64,000 nucleotides of DNA. Source: Oxyruncus cristatus (taxonomy: Eukaryota > Chordata > Aves > Passeriformes > Cotingidae). The notes below the pieces were generated by a model. The model worked only from the letters and a program-made list of their open reading frames with translations. It was not told where the DNA came from and searched no databases. The DNA lies in the NCBI GenBank assembly GCA_013399855.1, contig VXAY01005997.1:23969-87968 (forward strand), in the 5' to 3' direction. The translations under genes were made by a program, and so were the position numbers. Positions 1-12,800 of the stretch are shown piece by piece (position 1 is the first letter of the stretch; each line of letters begins with the position of its first letter).

Positions 1-586
1 CCATCCATAAAGAGAAGAATCCAGAGTTCCCTGTCCTGAGAGTTACTGAATAGGGGCATCTTTCCCTGAATTATTGTATGTAGTATCGATGCTCATCAGA
101 TTCAGTTGAAAGACTCCTCATCACTTTAACAGGACTTGAATCAGTTCTTCATGTCTTCCCAGCTTGGGCCCTTAGTTGGTTGCAGGCTCAGTGATTTCAC
201 TCAGAGAGTTCTATTACTTTCTTCTTGGAGCTCCTGTGTGGGTTTGGGGCATACAAGATCTTTTGGGCTGTGTCATTTTATGTCATCTGACAGGACAGAA
301 GTCTAAATCAAAATTATTTGTAAGGCAAAAACCTTCCTATGTAAAATCCAGATCTTTGTTTCAGGGTGAAATTGCACAGGAGACAGGTTTCCACTTCTAT
401 ATGGGCTAGATAGTGTGTTTGTATTTAAGCAAAATTTTATTTATGTGTCTTCCTTTACTTATCTTGTTCCTTTGACAAACAAAAATCAGTGTCTATTTGT
501 TTTGTGAAAGCACATTTATATTTTTACAATACCTGAAGGAGACATTCCACTCCATCTCTGCACTTTTGCAGCAATGTTAAGGAAAG
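1..586. other. Unique AT-rich DNA, no gene seen
   Basis: No exon, repeat family or RNA gene is recognisable. The only open frame is 77 codons with no domain or compositional signal, so I treat it as chance. Confidence 0.6.
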
Positions 587-652
587 TGAAGCCCAAAAGG
601 GCCGATACAGACTGCTTAGAGACAGAGTTTTATGTCCTTAAACAGGAAGGTA

Positions 653-658
653 TTTATT
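653..658 (-). promoter_or_regulatory. LTR polyadenylation signal AATAAA
   Basis: TTTATT on the plus strand is AATAAA read on the minus strand. It lies about 65 bp inside the 3' end of the LTR and next to the self-complementary CGCGATCGCG at 659-668. Confidence 0.55.
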
Positions 659-728
659 CGCGATCGCGGGAAGCCCCCAGCTCGCGCTGGACAAAGAGCT
701 TCGAAGTGGTCAGTGTAAGGGTAGGTAA

Positions 729-734
729 TTTATA
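729..734 (-). promoter_or_regulatory. LTR TATA box
   Basis: TATAAA on the minus strand, about 75 bp upstream of the polyadenylation signal of the same LTR. Spacing is the main support. Confidence 0.45.
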
Positions 735-1209
735 CAAATTTTGAAGGTGATTACAACATCTTTGCATACATATTCATACTATTACATTATTAGATTACAA
801 TATTCATAGCAGGTGGAGTTAGGGCGGAGTCCGGGGCGTGATCTTATTTTGGGGAATAATTTGGTGGTACATCCTGTTACTTCATCGCTGAGTCTGGGGT
901 CCCTGTAGTCTTCCTCACTATGACCTCTCTAACTTTCCATTGTCTTTGCCCCAGTCACTGAAGCTTGGAGAAAGCTCTGGCTTCAGGCCTATTTTACCTA
1001 TTCAGATGTCTACCCTAGCTTACTTTGCCTTAATTTATTACCTTTAGGCCCTTTGTGTAGTGTTCCTAACATTCTTCTGTGAGTTTGGGTCTACTGAACT
1101 GAACAGAACAAGATTCCCTTGTACAGGATAGATATGATAGATATGGAGGGGGTCTTCTTAGTACAAGATGTATTGATTAGCCCTTTGAAGCTTTACTTCG
1201 CTTCAAAAG

Positions 1210-2748
1210 TAGATGAAAAAAATCATTTTCACTGAAAAAAATGAGGAGAAAGCCTACTGTGTTCCATAGAGCCACAGTTGTTTTAAATGCTCCCCTTTTC
1301 AAAAGTTAATTATGTGATTGCAACATTACTTAAGGGCTGAGAAGAACATATCTATAATCAGCAGAACCTGACTAGATTTTTAATGCATCTTTTTTAGCTC
1401 TCCCTTTGGCTAGGAGTGCTTATTGAGATGTTCATTTACAATAGATTACTGCTACATTTTTTAAGTACTTTTCCACTCTCCACAATTGATGTATCAGTAT
1501 ATCCCCTAAGCATATTTTCTTACTCATCTTTACTCCATTAAGATTAAACAGAATGGTCATTAGATGATAAAGAAATAAAATATTCACTTTGCTACTTAGT
1601 GCAAAAAAGCTGCTATTATCTGTCGAATATAAAGATTAACTTTACCTTCAGGTACATTTTTAATGATCTTTTAAATATAGCCGTGAACCACCATAACACA
1701 TAGTAATAGATGAAGAACTTTTTTCATCAGGGGGAAGTATATCTTAATTAGGTGTCAGGCCCAGAATTTCTTGCTCAGCCCATGTGCTTAGCTGTGAAAG
1801 ATTTTTATCCATGGTTATCTGACTTCGTGACACAGTTGCAATGCAGGCTGAAATTAGGGAGACAATTTGTACTTTTTTATTTGCTATAGACTTTTTAATA
1901 GGTTTTAATTAAAATGTCAAAGATCATATTCTATATCTATTTTTTTGTTCAAGTAACAGCGGAGAATATGAGTTTGTAAAGATATGAAATAACCCAATTT
2001 TCAGTGTGCAAGCATTTAGTAAAGCATTTGCAAAGAGGTGTTCAATCATGAAACAAACCCAATATTTTATACTTAGAAATTTAGTCTTTCAGAATAGCGT
2101 GTTTCCCTCATTCACATCCCTCACTACTTTTCTCCACCGCTCTTTTCTTCTAAGGGAGAAAAAGAGAATGTTTCAAATGGTGAAAGTAATTTTCAAAGGA
2201 CATAGGGAAGACAGAAGACACTTCTATTTTATGATTTAATACTAACAAATATAAAATACATGAAATATATGTAGCAGCATAACTACTAAGCTGTTCTTGA
2301 AAGTAAGGGTCTTGTTTACTATCCGCTGAACTAGATAAACTTTGCAAAAGAAATGTAGTATTAATGAGTGAGTAATTATTATAAGGAAAAATTGCAGTCA
2401 GATTAATTTTATTGATTAGCTCTTTGTTAATGCTGTGACAGCTCCAATATTACAGTGTTCACAGACATTAAGAGAAGTATCAATATTACTAGTTTTGATT
2501 TTTACTGAGCGTGAGATCTGTCCTTCAGTGCTTTCTTCTGGGCCATTTTTCTGCCTGCTCTGAGATTACTGAAAAAATTTACATTTTGATATAATTCAAA
2601 ATTGTAATGAAAACCTTTGGGATATGGTAGCTTATGTTTACTGTATTAGCTTTTTAAATGATGGTGCTAATGTCCATAATACTTAAGGGAAAAGTCCTCT
2701 TCCCAGGAAGTCTGGTGTACTATAATGGCATTCTGTGATTCCATTTGG
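1210..2748. other. Unique AT-rich DNA, no gene seen
   Basis: Nothing recognisable apart from short homopolymer runs. The overlapping open frames of 77 and 65 codons on opposite strands near 2006-2347 have no recognisable product. Confidence 0.55.
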
Positions 2749-3106
2749 TTGGATCTTGTCTTGGGCATGGTGATCACAAAATGATTTTTGATTCTCAGAG
2801 AAGGAGGGGTGTTAGCAGAAGGACAGACCTCGGCCTGTTTGGGAGACAGGTTGAAAGAGTTCCATAAGAGGCATTCCTAAAGGGCAAAGGAGTCCAAGAA
2901 GACTGGACATTCCTCAAGAAGGAAATCTTAAAAGGCTCAGGAACAGGCCATCCCCTGTGCTGAAAGACAAGCCAGAGGGGAACACCAGTGTGCCTGAACA
3001 GAGAGCTTTGGCTGGAACTCAGGAAAAAAAGGAGATTTTAAGATCTTTGAAAGAAGGGACAGACAACTTGGGAGGGCGCCATGAATGCTGTGAGGTTATG
3101 CAGGGT
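2749..3106 (+). mobile_element. CR1 retrotransposon fragment (ORF2 interior), decayed
   Basis: I recognise this stretch as the avian CR1 LINE ORF2 region between the endonuclease and the reverse transcriptase. Diagnostic phrases, recalled from CR1 copies rather than searched, are GTGATCACAAAATGAT near 2770, AAGAAGGAAATCTTAAAAGG near 2919, GAACAGAGAGCTTTGGCTGG near 2997 and GAGGTTATGCAGGG near 3092. Identity breaks off soon after, near 3106. The fragment lacks the 3' tail and most of the reading frame, and carries small indels, so it is not coding. CR1 insertions are usually 5'-truncated but keep their 3' end. An interior piece like this therefore needs a later deletion or very old age. Confidence 0.75.
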
Positions 3107-5354
3107 GAACTCAACCTTTAAGGTAACAATTCTTTGCCATCAACGCAACCACTTACCTTCAGCAATGCTTTAGTTTTGTCAGCTGCAGAAACCTTTCTGA
3201 GTGCTCCCAGATCTCCAGGGTCAGCTCAGCTACCCATAGTAGAGTTCAATTAGGTGCTGATCTGATCTCAGCACAGCTGCCTTCTCCCAGCCTGGGGAGG
3301 AAGGTGCTTGACTTGGTGTTTTGACACCTTTCTCTGAAGTTTGGTCTGCCTTGTCATCTGACTGGAAACACAGCCCCTGTGATGGTTGTGGCAGATATTG
3401 TTTCTTCTTTTTATCAGTTTTCCTTGGGTGAAAAAACATCCCTCACTCACTATGTAAACCAGATAATTAGCTGATTACATGTGTTCCATTTAGCTACATG
3501 ACTGGATATGTGCCACTCCTGTCAACTTTATGGAATAATCTTTGGAAGAGGCAGTTTGCTCAGAAGATGCTCTTCCACTGTCACCTCCTGTACTCTGGAG
3601 GCCCTTCTCCCTCTCTGCTGGGCTCTTTGAGTGGATCCCACTGTCAGTGCCTGGCTCTTTTTTTTATGGCATAGGGCAATTACATCTACCTGACCCAAGC
3701 CTGTTGCTGTGCCCCTACCTCCCCTCCTAACCAAAGGCTCTGACAGAGCTGCAGTAAGTGCCCTTTATCCCCTCAGTGGAGCTCCACTGGAGACAAGTGC
3801 TGGAACTGAATCCACAATAAATAATCAAGATGATTTTATCCTTTGACACTTATCTGTAAATATTTTCTGCCAACCTGTAAGCAGCACACAACAGTGCCAT
3901 TTCTTGTGTTCTTGTTGTGCAAAGTAGAGGAAATTAGTTCCTTATGCGTTCAGCCTTGCCTTTACTTTTGTCCTCACCTTGCCTTCTAGTCTTTCTATAA
4001 CTGCACTGAAAAACACTTTAGTAAACATATATCAACTTTTTTTGAAGCGGTTTTCCAGGCTTCTCTCAAAGAGCACCTGTGTTTCAACCTCTCCCATACT
4101 GCCATTACTTGGTCAATTCTTTTGTACTTAATTGTAGGACTTTCCAGAGTTTATAGGGTATATATTCTTTTCTTTAAATAGCTGTTCAAATGAGGTGAAA
4201 TAATTCAGTTGCAAGCCATTCATTCACCCGTAATTCTACATAAGAAAATTTTTCACCCTCTTTTTCTTTCTGTGGAAGGTATAATAAACTAGCTTGTAAG
4301 CCCTTTGTCAGGTTTTTTTTTGTCTTTATGTCTTTCTAACATCTGCTCCAGGAAGACCAGGCTTTGTTTCAATTCTAGTTTGTTTTGTTCAGTGTATGCT
4401 GAAAAAAGATATTGTGAAGAATTGTTAAATTTACAAATAAATTATATAAATTCCTGTATACTCATAATATGTTTTCACTGCCCAGATGATAGCTAAACCC
4501 TCTAAATTTTCCCATGTGCTGGTGACTTTAGAAAGAAACAAAAATAGCAATACAACCTGCCCAGCAAATAACACTTTAATGAATAGCTTTTCACAACCAT
4601 GACATTGGTATGTTATCTTTTTGATAAAGCAGGAAAAATGTCTTGCTCTTTACAGAAAACATTAGAGCTTTGTTATCCTGTAAAGTTTAACTTTCTAGTA
4701 GCAGAGGAGATTGGTCTTGTCAACCTAATATAACACTGCTTTGTGCTTGAAGCACCTAAAGTCAAATTTCAACGTAAGACAAAAAATTCTGGAATAAGGG
4801 GGTTTGAGAGGAGCAATAACCTGTGTATCTGAATGCTTATAGCTGAAGATCTTTCTGTTTTTCTAACATTCTGCTGCTGGCATGGAATACCCTAAATTCC
4901 TGTGGATATTGTGAGACAGCAAACCTGATTGCTACCTGTTGTTTTCCTCTTCGATGAGCTCAGTACTTTTCCATTTGACTTTGTGTAGACCCAAGTTGTA
5001 ATAAAGGATTAAGAAGAAAGAAATTAAAATATAGAAAAATAAGGAGATATCCATTTTGGGATAAAGCCAGTAGCTTTGCACCTGACTGAGTCACCACTAG
5101 GCTTGACATTGTTTTTTCCATGGGATAGTCCCTTTTGTCCCCTGAAACTTATATTCCTTTTGGAAAAAAACCAAGTTATTTGTACTGCCTTTCTCATTAT
5201 GGTGTTAGGAGAATAACTTAAAATATATTCATTAGGACATGCTAGTGAAGCATATCAAAATGTGGGGGGAAGGACTGAATTATAATTTTTTATGCATTGT
5301 GCTTAACTGGTGACGTAATTCCTCAATGTCACCATTAAGACAAGAATTCTTTTC
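3107..5354. other. Unique DNA, no gene seen
   Basis: Somewhat more mixed base composition around 3200-3800, with overlapping open frames of 60-69 codons on both strands and no recognised product. No repeat family is identified. Confidence 0.5.
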
Positions 5355-6633
5355 CCAGATATCATGGTTTAGCCCATCCTCCTCAGTATTAGAGTAGAAG
5401 ATGGTTGATTCCAGGTGCAATTCCAGCTAGGTAGCCAATTGGAGACTTCTCTGACGTCTCCACGAATTACATATTTAACACAAACTGGAAAAGAAGGTGT
5501 GGTTGTGTGTGTGGTGCAGAAAGAAATTCGGAGCCATGATGTGAGTGAGGCAGCAGGGCCTCCCTGAGGGGGGGCCAAGCCCCCCTCCTCCCCTGGCCTT
5601 GGGCCGGGGGCAGACATGGCACTGAACCTTCTGGCCGAGGCATGTAGCAGAGTAGAGAAGAAACTCCAGAGAAAAGCTGCGCGGCTGAGACGTTACAGAA
5701 GAAATTCCAGCCCTGAGAGGAGCGGTGGAGAACAAGAGATAACGATGTAGTCTCCAAGGTCAGCGAAAAGGAGGGAGTGCAGAGGTGCGGGGGAGCCCCC
5801 CGCCTCTCCCTCCAGCAAGGGAAAAGACTTTAAAACTAAAACCCCTGCCACCTGTGGAAATGATTTGGAGTGAAGAGACTTTCATGTGGGTTTTTCCCCC
5901 AGAGGCCTGGATAGCCCGGGGAGGGCAGAGATGGCTTGAGGCCAAGATTGGATCACCTGAAAGCTGTATGTAGCAAGCTGCAGAAAAATTGTAACCACAG
6001 AATTGTAGAGAAGCTGAGTGAATTCTCCTTGGAGGGGCTGAGCCTCTGATGACCTTGGGACTTTGTCCAAAAGATAAGCCTTAACACTAAGCCCCTGAAC
6101 CCCAGGGACCCGGTGCGATTGGGGACCGGGTGTAATGGCAAGTGGGAGAGCGGTGGCCACTTGGAGTGCCAGCCGCGACCGAGAGCCAAGATTGGGCATC
6201 TGGCCAGAAGCAGAAAGTCAGAAGAATTCCAGAGGGCAAAAGAGAAGAAGCTACACAGCATCAGAGAGTGTTCTTGGGTGTGTACTGAGCCAAAAAAAAC
6301 CCAGAACCCCTGTGATCCCAGTGACGGGTAGTGAGTCTAAGGAAACCCCCTGAAACTCCTCGTGGAAGAAACTCCACAGAGTCCTGGATCATGTGGTGAT
6401 GACATGATAAAATCCTCAGCAGCTATGGACAAGCGGCTAGAGGTGGGAGGCAGACTTCTCTGCATTCCAATGAAGAGAGAGAGGTTCGAGCTACAGAGAT
6501 ATGGAACTGTTACCTTAAAGACTTTTTTTCCTCCCTTCTCTTTCTTCCTCTGGACTGTTTTTGAGGAAGAGAAGGGGGGGTGGTATTTGTAAATATGTAA
6601 GTTTGTTATTATGGGAAAACTAATTAGTTATTG

Positions 6634-6643
6634 TATATATAAG
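6634..6643 (+). promoter_or_regulatory. LTR TATA box
   Basis: TATATATAAG, kept in both family A copies, 30 bp before the AATAAA. Transcription from the LTR would begin just upstream of or within the polyadenylation-signal region, as in compact avian retroviral LTRs. Confidence 0.65.
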
Positions 6644-6672
6644 TATTTCCCTTAGTTCTTGTTGTGTGTAGC

Positions 6673-6678
6673 AATAAA
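6673..6678 (+). promoter_or_regulatory. LTR polyadenylation signal AATAAA
   Basis: AATAAA about 120 bp from the LTR 3' end, identical in position and context (GTAGCAATAAATCT) in copy 2. Confidence 0.75.
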
Positions 6679-6805
6679 TCTACCCTATTAATCCCCATTT
6701 CAAGGAGATCTGTTTTGTCTGTGCAAACTTTTCCTACTTACTAGCAAAATTTATGGGTTGATAAGCACTGTGCAGAAAGCACAGGGGCTAAACCATCACA
6801 CCAGA

Positions 6806-9800
6806 GTAATGTCCAACAATATTTTCTGTTCACACAAGGTTCATCTAGTGGTTTCAGAGCATGTTAAAAATATTTAAGAAATTTCCTAATACTCAGACCA
6901 GTTGGCTAAAGGGTATCAGTGTAGAGTGGTTAAGTGCCTTGTATATGTTATAAATCAGTGACAAAACGGAATTAACTTTCAGACCAATTAAAGGACATTT
7001 GTAAAGCTTTTCATGGTTGCTATGGAGAAATATTTCTTTATCTCCATCAATAAGTATTTTCATGTTGATGTCTCTCCATTGTGTATTATCTCTAAGGCTG
7101 AATTGTGAAAGGGGAACATTGTGTTCCACTTTAAAGCAAAAGCTAAGTCAAAGGGTCTTTTCTTTGGCCACTGCCTTTGAATAGTGTTTTTGACTGTACA
7201 TGATTTTCAGGGTTGCTTGAAACTAAACTCTGATTATGAGGTGACGCTGAAAGAGCTATTTTCAAAGTTTAGTTTGCATAAGAACTTGATGCTTAAGAGA
7301 GAATATTAACCAGTTACATAGCATGGGTAATGTACAATATATTTTCTTACTATTCAAGAAAAGTGTCTTGACGACTAAGGCAGAAAATTAACATTTTTAA
7401 TTCCTTGGCTCTGGTCACGTTATCCCATGACACTGGGCACTGCAGTCTATCCTCTGATACCTGTGACAGACAGTCAGTCTGTGAATTGACTGTGATGTCA
7501 GGCAGGACAAGTATATGATGAGACAGTTAATATTGTGTGTGCTTTGTTCTTGTAAAAGTTCTTGTAAAACATTGTAAAACGCTTTTGATTTTTCAAGAAA
7601 GGGAATGTTTGTGCTGATACTCTTAATGACACCATGCAGGTGGCTGACAGTGAAGGAGAGATGGATCATTTGAATGTTTCTAGGGCAAAAGGCAAACCAT
7701 TTGATCACCATTTGAGGAGAAATATGAGATTCTGTAGGAATGAATTAAAATCCTATTAACAATTTTGCTCATCTGCAAGTGTGAATGAAAAGAATTTGAC
7801 CTGTTCTTTACATGATGGCTAAGACTTGATATTGCCTTTATTTCTCTCAGCTTGTGAGGCATGAGAAAATAAGATGTGTTCCAGGCAGTGGAATAATTCT
7901 GTTTTCTTCGCAGTGTATGAGAAGAGAAAGGCTGCCATGTGTTGATGGGATCATCACTTTAATAGCAGCCATTTATCTCTGAATGCTCTCTGGAGGTAAA
8001 CACAACAATCACCTTTAAAGTTAAAAACCTAATTCAACCTGGTTGCTTTCTTAATCCTGTTCTTACTGAGGTGGATTGGTTCAACTGATCTATTTAAATG
8101 GTGGTGAACTCAGAAGACTATCTTTTTCAAGAATGCCTTTTATACTTGTTTTACCTTGATTTAGGATTCAACAGCAAATGGAAAAAAAAAAAAAAACAAA
8201 CGATACCCACACAAACCCCCATTTTTTTAAGCAAAAAAGGCTGATTGGGCCAAGTGGAAATATACGGGGGGGACAAAACCATTCTTCTTTATGCTATATT
8301 TGGGAAATGCAAAGCTGGCAAAAAGTGATTTTGCAAATAACAAAAAAATCGTAAGTTCTTATCTGGAATGCCACAGATCACCGCAATCAGTTTTGATTCT
8401 AGAAATAGTGCTTTATACACGGAGTAAACTGGTTGCTAAGGAATAGGTAGGCTCAGTATTTTCACATTACCTCACAGGTTAATACCAGTGGGAGAATCTT
8501 ATTAGAAGCTGGTTATAGATGAATTAAAATGAGTTTAGAGATAAAATTATTAGAAAAAGACTATATCCTCAAACTCAAGATCATAGTGGTGTTGCAAGAA
8601 CTTAATCCAACAGTCTGTTTGATATAAACACTGATTATAAACTTTTCTACAGCTGTTTTGGTTGCTGGTAGAAGGGAACCTCCTGCTTCTGCATCCATAA
8701 GTTCCATTTTGTACTTGTCAGGATGAGTGTTTAATACCCCAGCTTTTGTTTCCCATTCCAATGAGATTTTTTACTTTCCCATGGTGTAGCAGCAAGGAGC
8801 CCATCTTGTTTCTTTCTCTTCCAAGAAAAGAGCAGAGCTGTTGTTCCCTCTCTTTTCCTTTTCTTTGGAACTCAGCTTACACAGAGCGGGATCTGAAAAT
8901 GAGAATCATGGTGTGTTGCTCTGAGTTTTGTGGATGTTTGGGTGTTGTTTCATATGTACAATTTCATTGAGACCATGCAACTGAACACGGGTCATCTCAG
9001 TATTAAATTAAAGAGTTTCTCTCTTCAGGTGTGTTTATAAAAAAAGAACTGGTTTAAGGGACATTTTTCCCACAAAGAAGACACTTTCAGTCATGTAGGA
9101 TAATAATTGCTTGTCCAAAGTTCAGATAAAGTTTTCAAGATAGCAGTTTGGGTTTTCTTATATGCAGTTTCACAAATTTCACCTGTAAATTTTGCAAACA
9201 CGAAAAAGAATTTACCAGAAATTTTTCAATTAATTAGTCATCCATTTGTATATTATTTCCATAATTATTTATTCCCTGATACCCTTTTGCTTAATAAATA
9301 GCTCTAGAAGTTCAAGCTGTTAAAGTTTTTTCCTCTGAAATAGAAATGCTGTTCAAAAATAGAAAGTATGTAATTATCTACTTATCACAGACTTTTCTTT
9401 AAGTTAAGTTCTTTTAAGTTCTTTTAAGTAACTTGAGTTACTGAGTTTAATAATGGTCAAGAAGCAAGTATAGAGGTTAAAAAAAGGGATAGTTAACATT
9501 GAGGAGAAATGTATTGATTAATTAAATTTCTGTCATATGCCCTAGAAAGAAATGTCAAATTAAAGCCAGTTATATTGGTTAGATATTTCAGATCTGACAC
9601 AAATGAAGTCTTTATTAATTCCTTGATTCGTAATTGTTTTATTTGCACCATAGCACATCATAGCTCTTTGGTATGGTTCTGCTCTTGCTTCCACTGTAAT
9701 TACTTAGGGCTTAGCCACAGGAAAGAGAAATTCAGGCCTGTCTCATTAATTGCTCAGTTTAATAGCCTGCAGGATTTGTTTGGTGACCATTGCTGCTTCT

Positions 9801-12800
9801 CTTATCTGAAGACTCAGTCCAAAATGTCTTTTATCTTATGACACATCTTGAAGGCTAGGACATGCTCTCGTCCCCAGTGAATATACGAAGAACTGGGTAC
9901 AGATAAAGTGGTTTGTTGAAAGGGCATGTGGGAAATCTTTGGTGGAACAGAAACTTGCTCCATTGCTTGATGTTTAATGCTACCTCTAAGAAATTGATTG
10001 TGCAGAGTAAAAGCCAAGACTCTGGCTGGAGGTCTTAGTTCTTACCCTGCACAGCTCTAACTTCATTGCTGCTGTATTTGTCTTTTTCTCCTTCTTGATT
10101 CCCTTCAAAGGACTCAATTTTCCCTTGTTTACATATTGTTGATTTGGTTTGGTGGGGTTTTTTCCCTTTTCTTTTTCCTTAATTTTATTTTCCTGTCTTC
10201 CTTGCACATTCGTGTCACTCACTTTTCTTCTTTCTTCCTTAGAATGTAATTATTCTCTGGAAAAAAAAAATAAAAGAATATAGTTGAATTGAGCTATTCC
10301 TGCCCTGCTGGAATTATGCAAATAGGGTGCTATTTAAGTAGAAGAAGTTAGAAATGTGTGCATCCTGCAGTATTGTTTTTTCATCTCTTGACTTCTGATC
10401 CACAAAGCCAATATTGTTTCATAACTTCTCTCCAGTCTTTTCTGTGAAGATTTGCAATGCAAAGAGAACAGTTGTGTTAAAAGAAAAAAAAAATTAAAGA
10501 AAAGTGGTTTTTAGTGAATTTCAGCAAAATCTTAGACTTTTCCAGTTTTATGTGCAGGAAAATTCTTACTCTAACTCATCCTAGATTATTCATAAGATTT
10601 AATGTTGGTAAAATAGGTTGCTTTTTGTGGCTTTTTTTCCCCCCATAGTTTCACTGTTACATTGTACACTATAAGGTTCTCAAAGGAGCATTTGAAAACG
10701 TAACATCACTGCTGTGTGATGAAGTAATTTATAGAATTAGCAATTTTCAACAAAACCACCCACTTGAAATAAAGAACATTTTATTTTATTTTAAAAAATT
10801 GAAATACGATGATTCCTATTAGAAACCTAAACACGTTCCTATTTTCTTCCTACATCAATTCTTGGCTAAACTGACATTTTTATTGTGATGGGACTAGAAA
10901 ATCTATTTTGTGCATTGAAATGACCAACAGAAAGAATATGAATGAAAAATGTCATGCCTGCCCTGTATAGCCAACACTGGGAATCCAAAGAGTTAGTATG
11001 GGATAGAAGAGGAGCCAAAACAATTTAGCTTCTACAACAAAATTTCTGTTGAGGAAGATGAAGTCACCCTGACAGATGATGGAAGACAGTTAAGGACGAG
11101 TCTGGTTCTGCTGAAGCAGCATACTGCTGCAATCATGTCACATTAATGGAAAATAAAATTACAATGGCAAACAGCATATTTCCCAACTTTGTGGAGGGAA
11201 CTCATTTTGAGTCTTGATAGGTAGGATTCCCCCAAGAAAAAGTCCTGAATCATAGATCAACCTCCATCTACATGTTGATGCTCCCAAATCAAAGCTAATA
11301 GAAAATCATTTCTCTCTTACCTTGAAAGCTGTTCTTCTCTTGATTTTCCGATGCACACATTCTTTCCAAATCACAGTTTGAAACCCATGAGAAAAAAGAA
11401 TGAAAAGAGTCTCATAAACACGACAGGAGCTCAGTTAGTCAAATGCTTTTGTTTTGTTTCAGAAAAGAAATAACTTCTAGAGTAGCAGGCACAATTTTAG
11501 ATTAAGATCTCTGAAAATTTCAATAGATTTTTGTTTGAATCTCCTGTGGGAGCATTTCAGACATGATATCCTTGCCAATTTTAAAATAATAAAATCTGAA
11601 AAGAGCTATATGAGTGGAAGATTTTTTTTATTTATGTATTTGGCTATAAGAATGTTACAGTGCTTAACTGTGAATGTTGCACAGTGAAATTTTCTGTACA
11701 CGTTTTCTCCTCCATCACCAGCTTTTTTTAGCTTTTGCGTTGACCTTGTTGAGTTGTGCCACTCCTGTTGCCCATTATCAAATAGGTGAGGCCAAGGCTG
11801 AGCCCTGTTTTCTCTTGGCATGCAAGGAAAATATGTACAGCAGTTCTGCATATAAATCTCTGTTTGACTGCTGCCTCACTGCGTATACAGCTCAGATCAC
11901 TACAGGGGTCTAAGTGTGCGGAGCTGTAAGCACAACATGTCAGCCTGTTTTTAGATCTGTATCATCTCACATTACAGACAGAAGAGTTTCTTATTTTTTC
12001 CATGGAAATGTTATTAGGGCATATCTGTCTTCTTATCAGCACTGATTTTGACCCTCAGAACCTTTGGCTTCCTGTGAAATTAGACTTTTGTTTAAATGTA
12101 ATAACCTTTGAGTGGTTTAATGCCATTGGTACCAGGCTTTCAAATGCAAAATTGTGTCAGTAAGGTGGAAATAAATTTAATAGGCTTAATGGCGCCTGTG
12201 GAATAAAGTAACTTGTCTGTGACCTTCTCATTAAGGTGTTTGCTGACAAAGCAGACTAACTTTAATACTACTGCGTGAGGAATTACTTTATTTTAAAAGA
12301 CTTCAGCAAGTTTTCATGTCTTTATCCATTCCCATTCTGTCTGACTGCTAGAACCTGTCTACTTCAAATACCTTATCTTCCTCCTTGACAGGGAATTTCT
12401 AAACATGCATGAATCTGTGGCCCTAATTGCTGTTGAATATTTTCTTAAACATGTTTCTCAGGAAACAGTATGAATCATAAAAATATCGTAACTGTGAGGT
12501 TTAGGTATTTATGCTGTCTGTACCTTCAGTCTTTTCTTTAGATTTTGCTTTAGCCACCTTCTTTTTGAAAGAATTAGTATTTTGAATGTAAAAATAATGA
12601 TCAGTTAGACTGAAGTTTAATCAGTAGGTTTCTTCTGAGTCAGCTCCTGCATTATCTCTAAATGGAGCGTGCCTTGATGCAGCAATGGAAGAACATTGTG
12701 CTGAAATGCAGTGTTTTGCATTATTAATATACAACATAGCTTTGATTTCATACCTAAAATAGTTAAATAAGACAATGTAGTTGGTTGGTGCTTTGGGTGT

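Larger units (their letters stand above)
587..1205 (-). mobile_element. Probable solo LTR of an endogenous retrovirus
   Basis: On the minus strand a TATAAA-type box (729-734) is followed about 75 bp later by an AATAAA signal (653-658) and about 65 bp of U5-like sequence, which is the order expected of a promoter and polyadenylation region in an LTR. The chosen ends form an inverted terminal pair TGAAGC/GCTTCA and are flanked by the 4-bp repeat AAAG (583-586 and 1206-1209). The interior has CpG-rich patches unlike the flanks. No gag, pol or env remnant adjoins it, so it reads as a solo LTR left by recombination. An alternative pair of ends is TGTTA at 575 and TAACA ending at 1071, but that pair has no matching flank repeat. 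The LTR identity is fairly secure; the exact borders are not. Confidence 0.6.
5360..6800 (+). mobile_element. Solo LTR, ERV family A, copy 1
   Basis: This is a 1,441-bp LTR bounded by a 16-bp imperfect inverted terminal repeat. It starts TATCATGGTTTAGCCC, where copy 2 has TGTC, and ends GGGCTAAACCATCACA. It is flanked by a perfect 5-bp target duplication CCAGA (5355-5359 and 6801-6805). Near the 3' end are a TATA box (6634-6643), an AATAAA signal (6673-6678) and about 120 bp of U5. U3 is unusually long (about 1.25 kb) and GC-rich against the flanks. A closely similar copy lies inverted at 43771-45239. No internal viral sequence is present, so this is a solo LTR formed by LTR-LTR recombination. 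Open frames of 60-105 codons inside it lie on both strands and are not conserved as proteins as far as I can tell. Confidence 0.92.

Noticed and set aside
575..1071. Alternative borders TGTTA...TAACA for the first LTR
   Set aside because: The ends form an inverted pair but the flanks share no duplication, whereas 587-1205 has both a 6-bp inverted end and a 4-bp flank repeat. Not fully excluded.
5362..6798. Family A as a DNA transposon with 3-bp target duplication
   Set aside because: Comparing the two copies moves the borders outward by five bases to TGTC...CACA. This reveals perfect 5-bp duplications (CCAGA and ACATT), and the TATA box and AATAAA fit an LTR.
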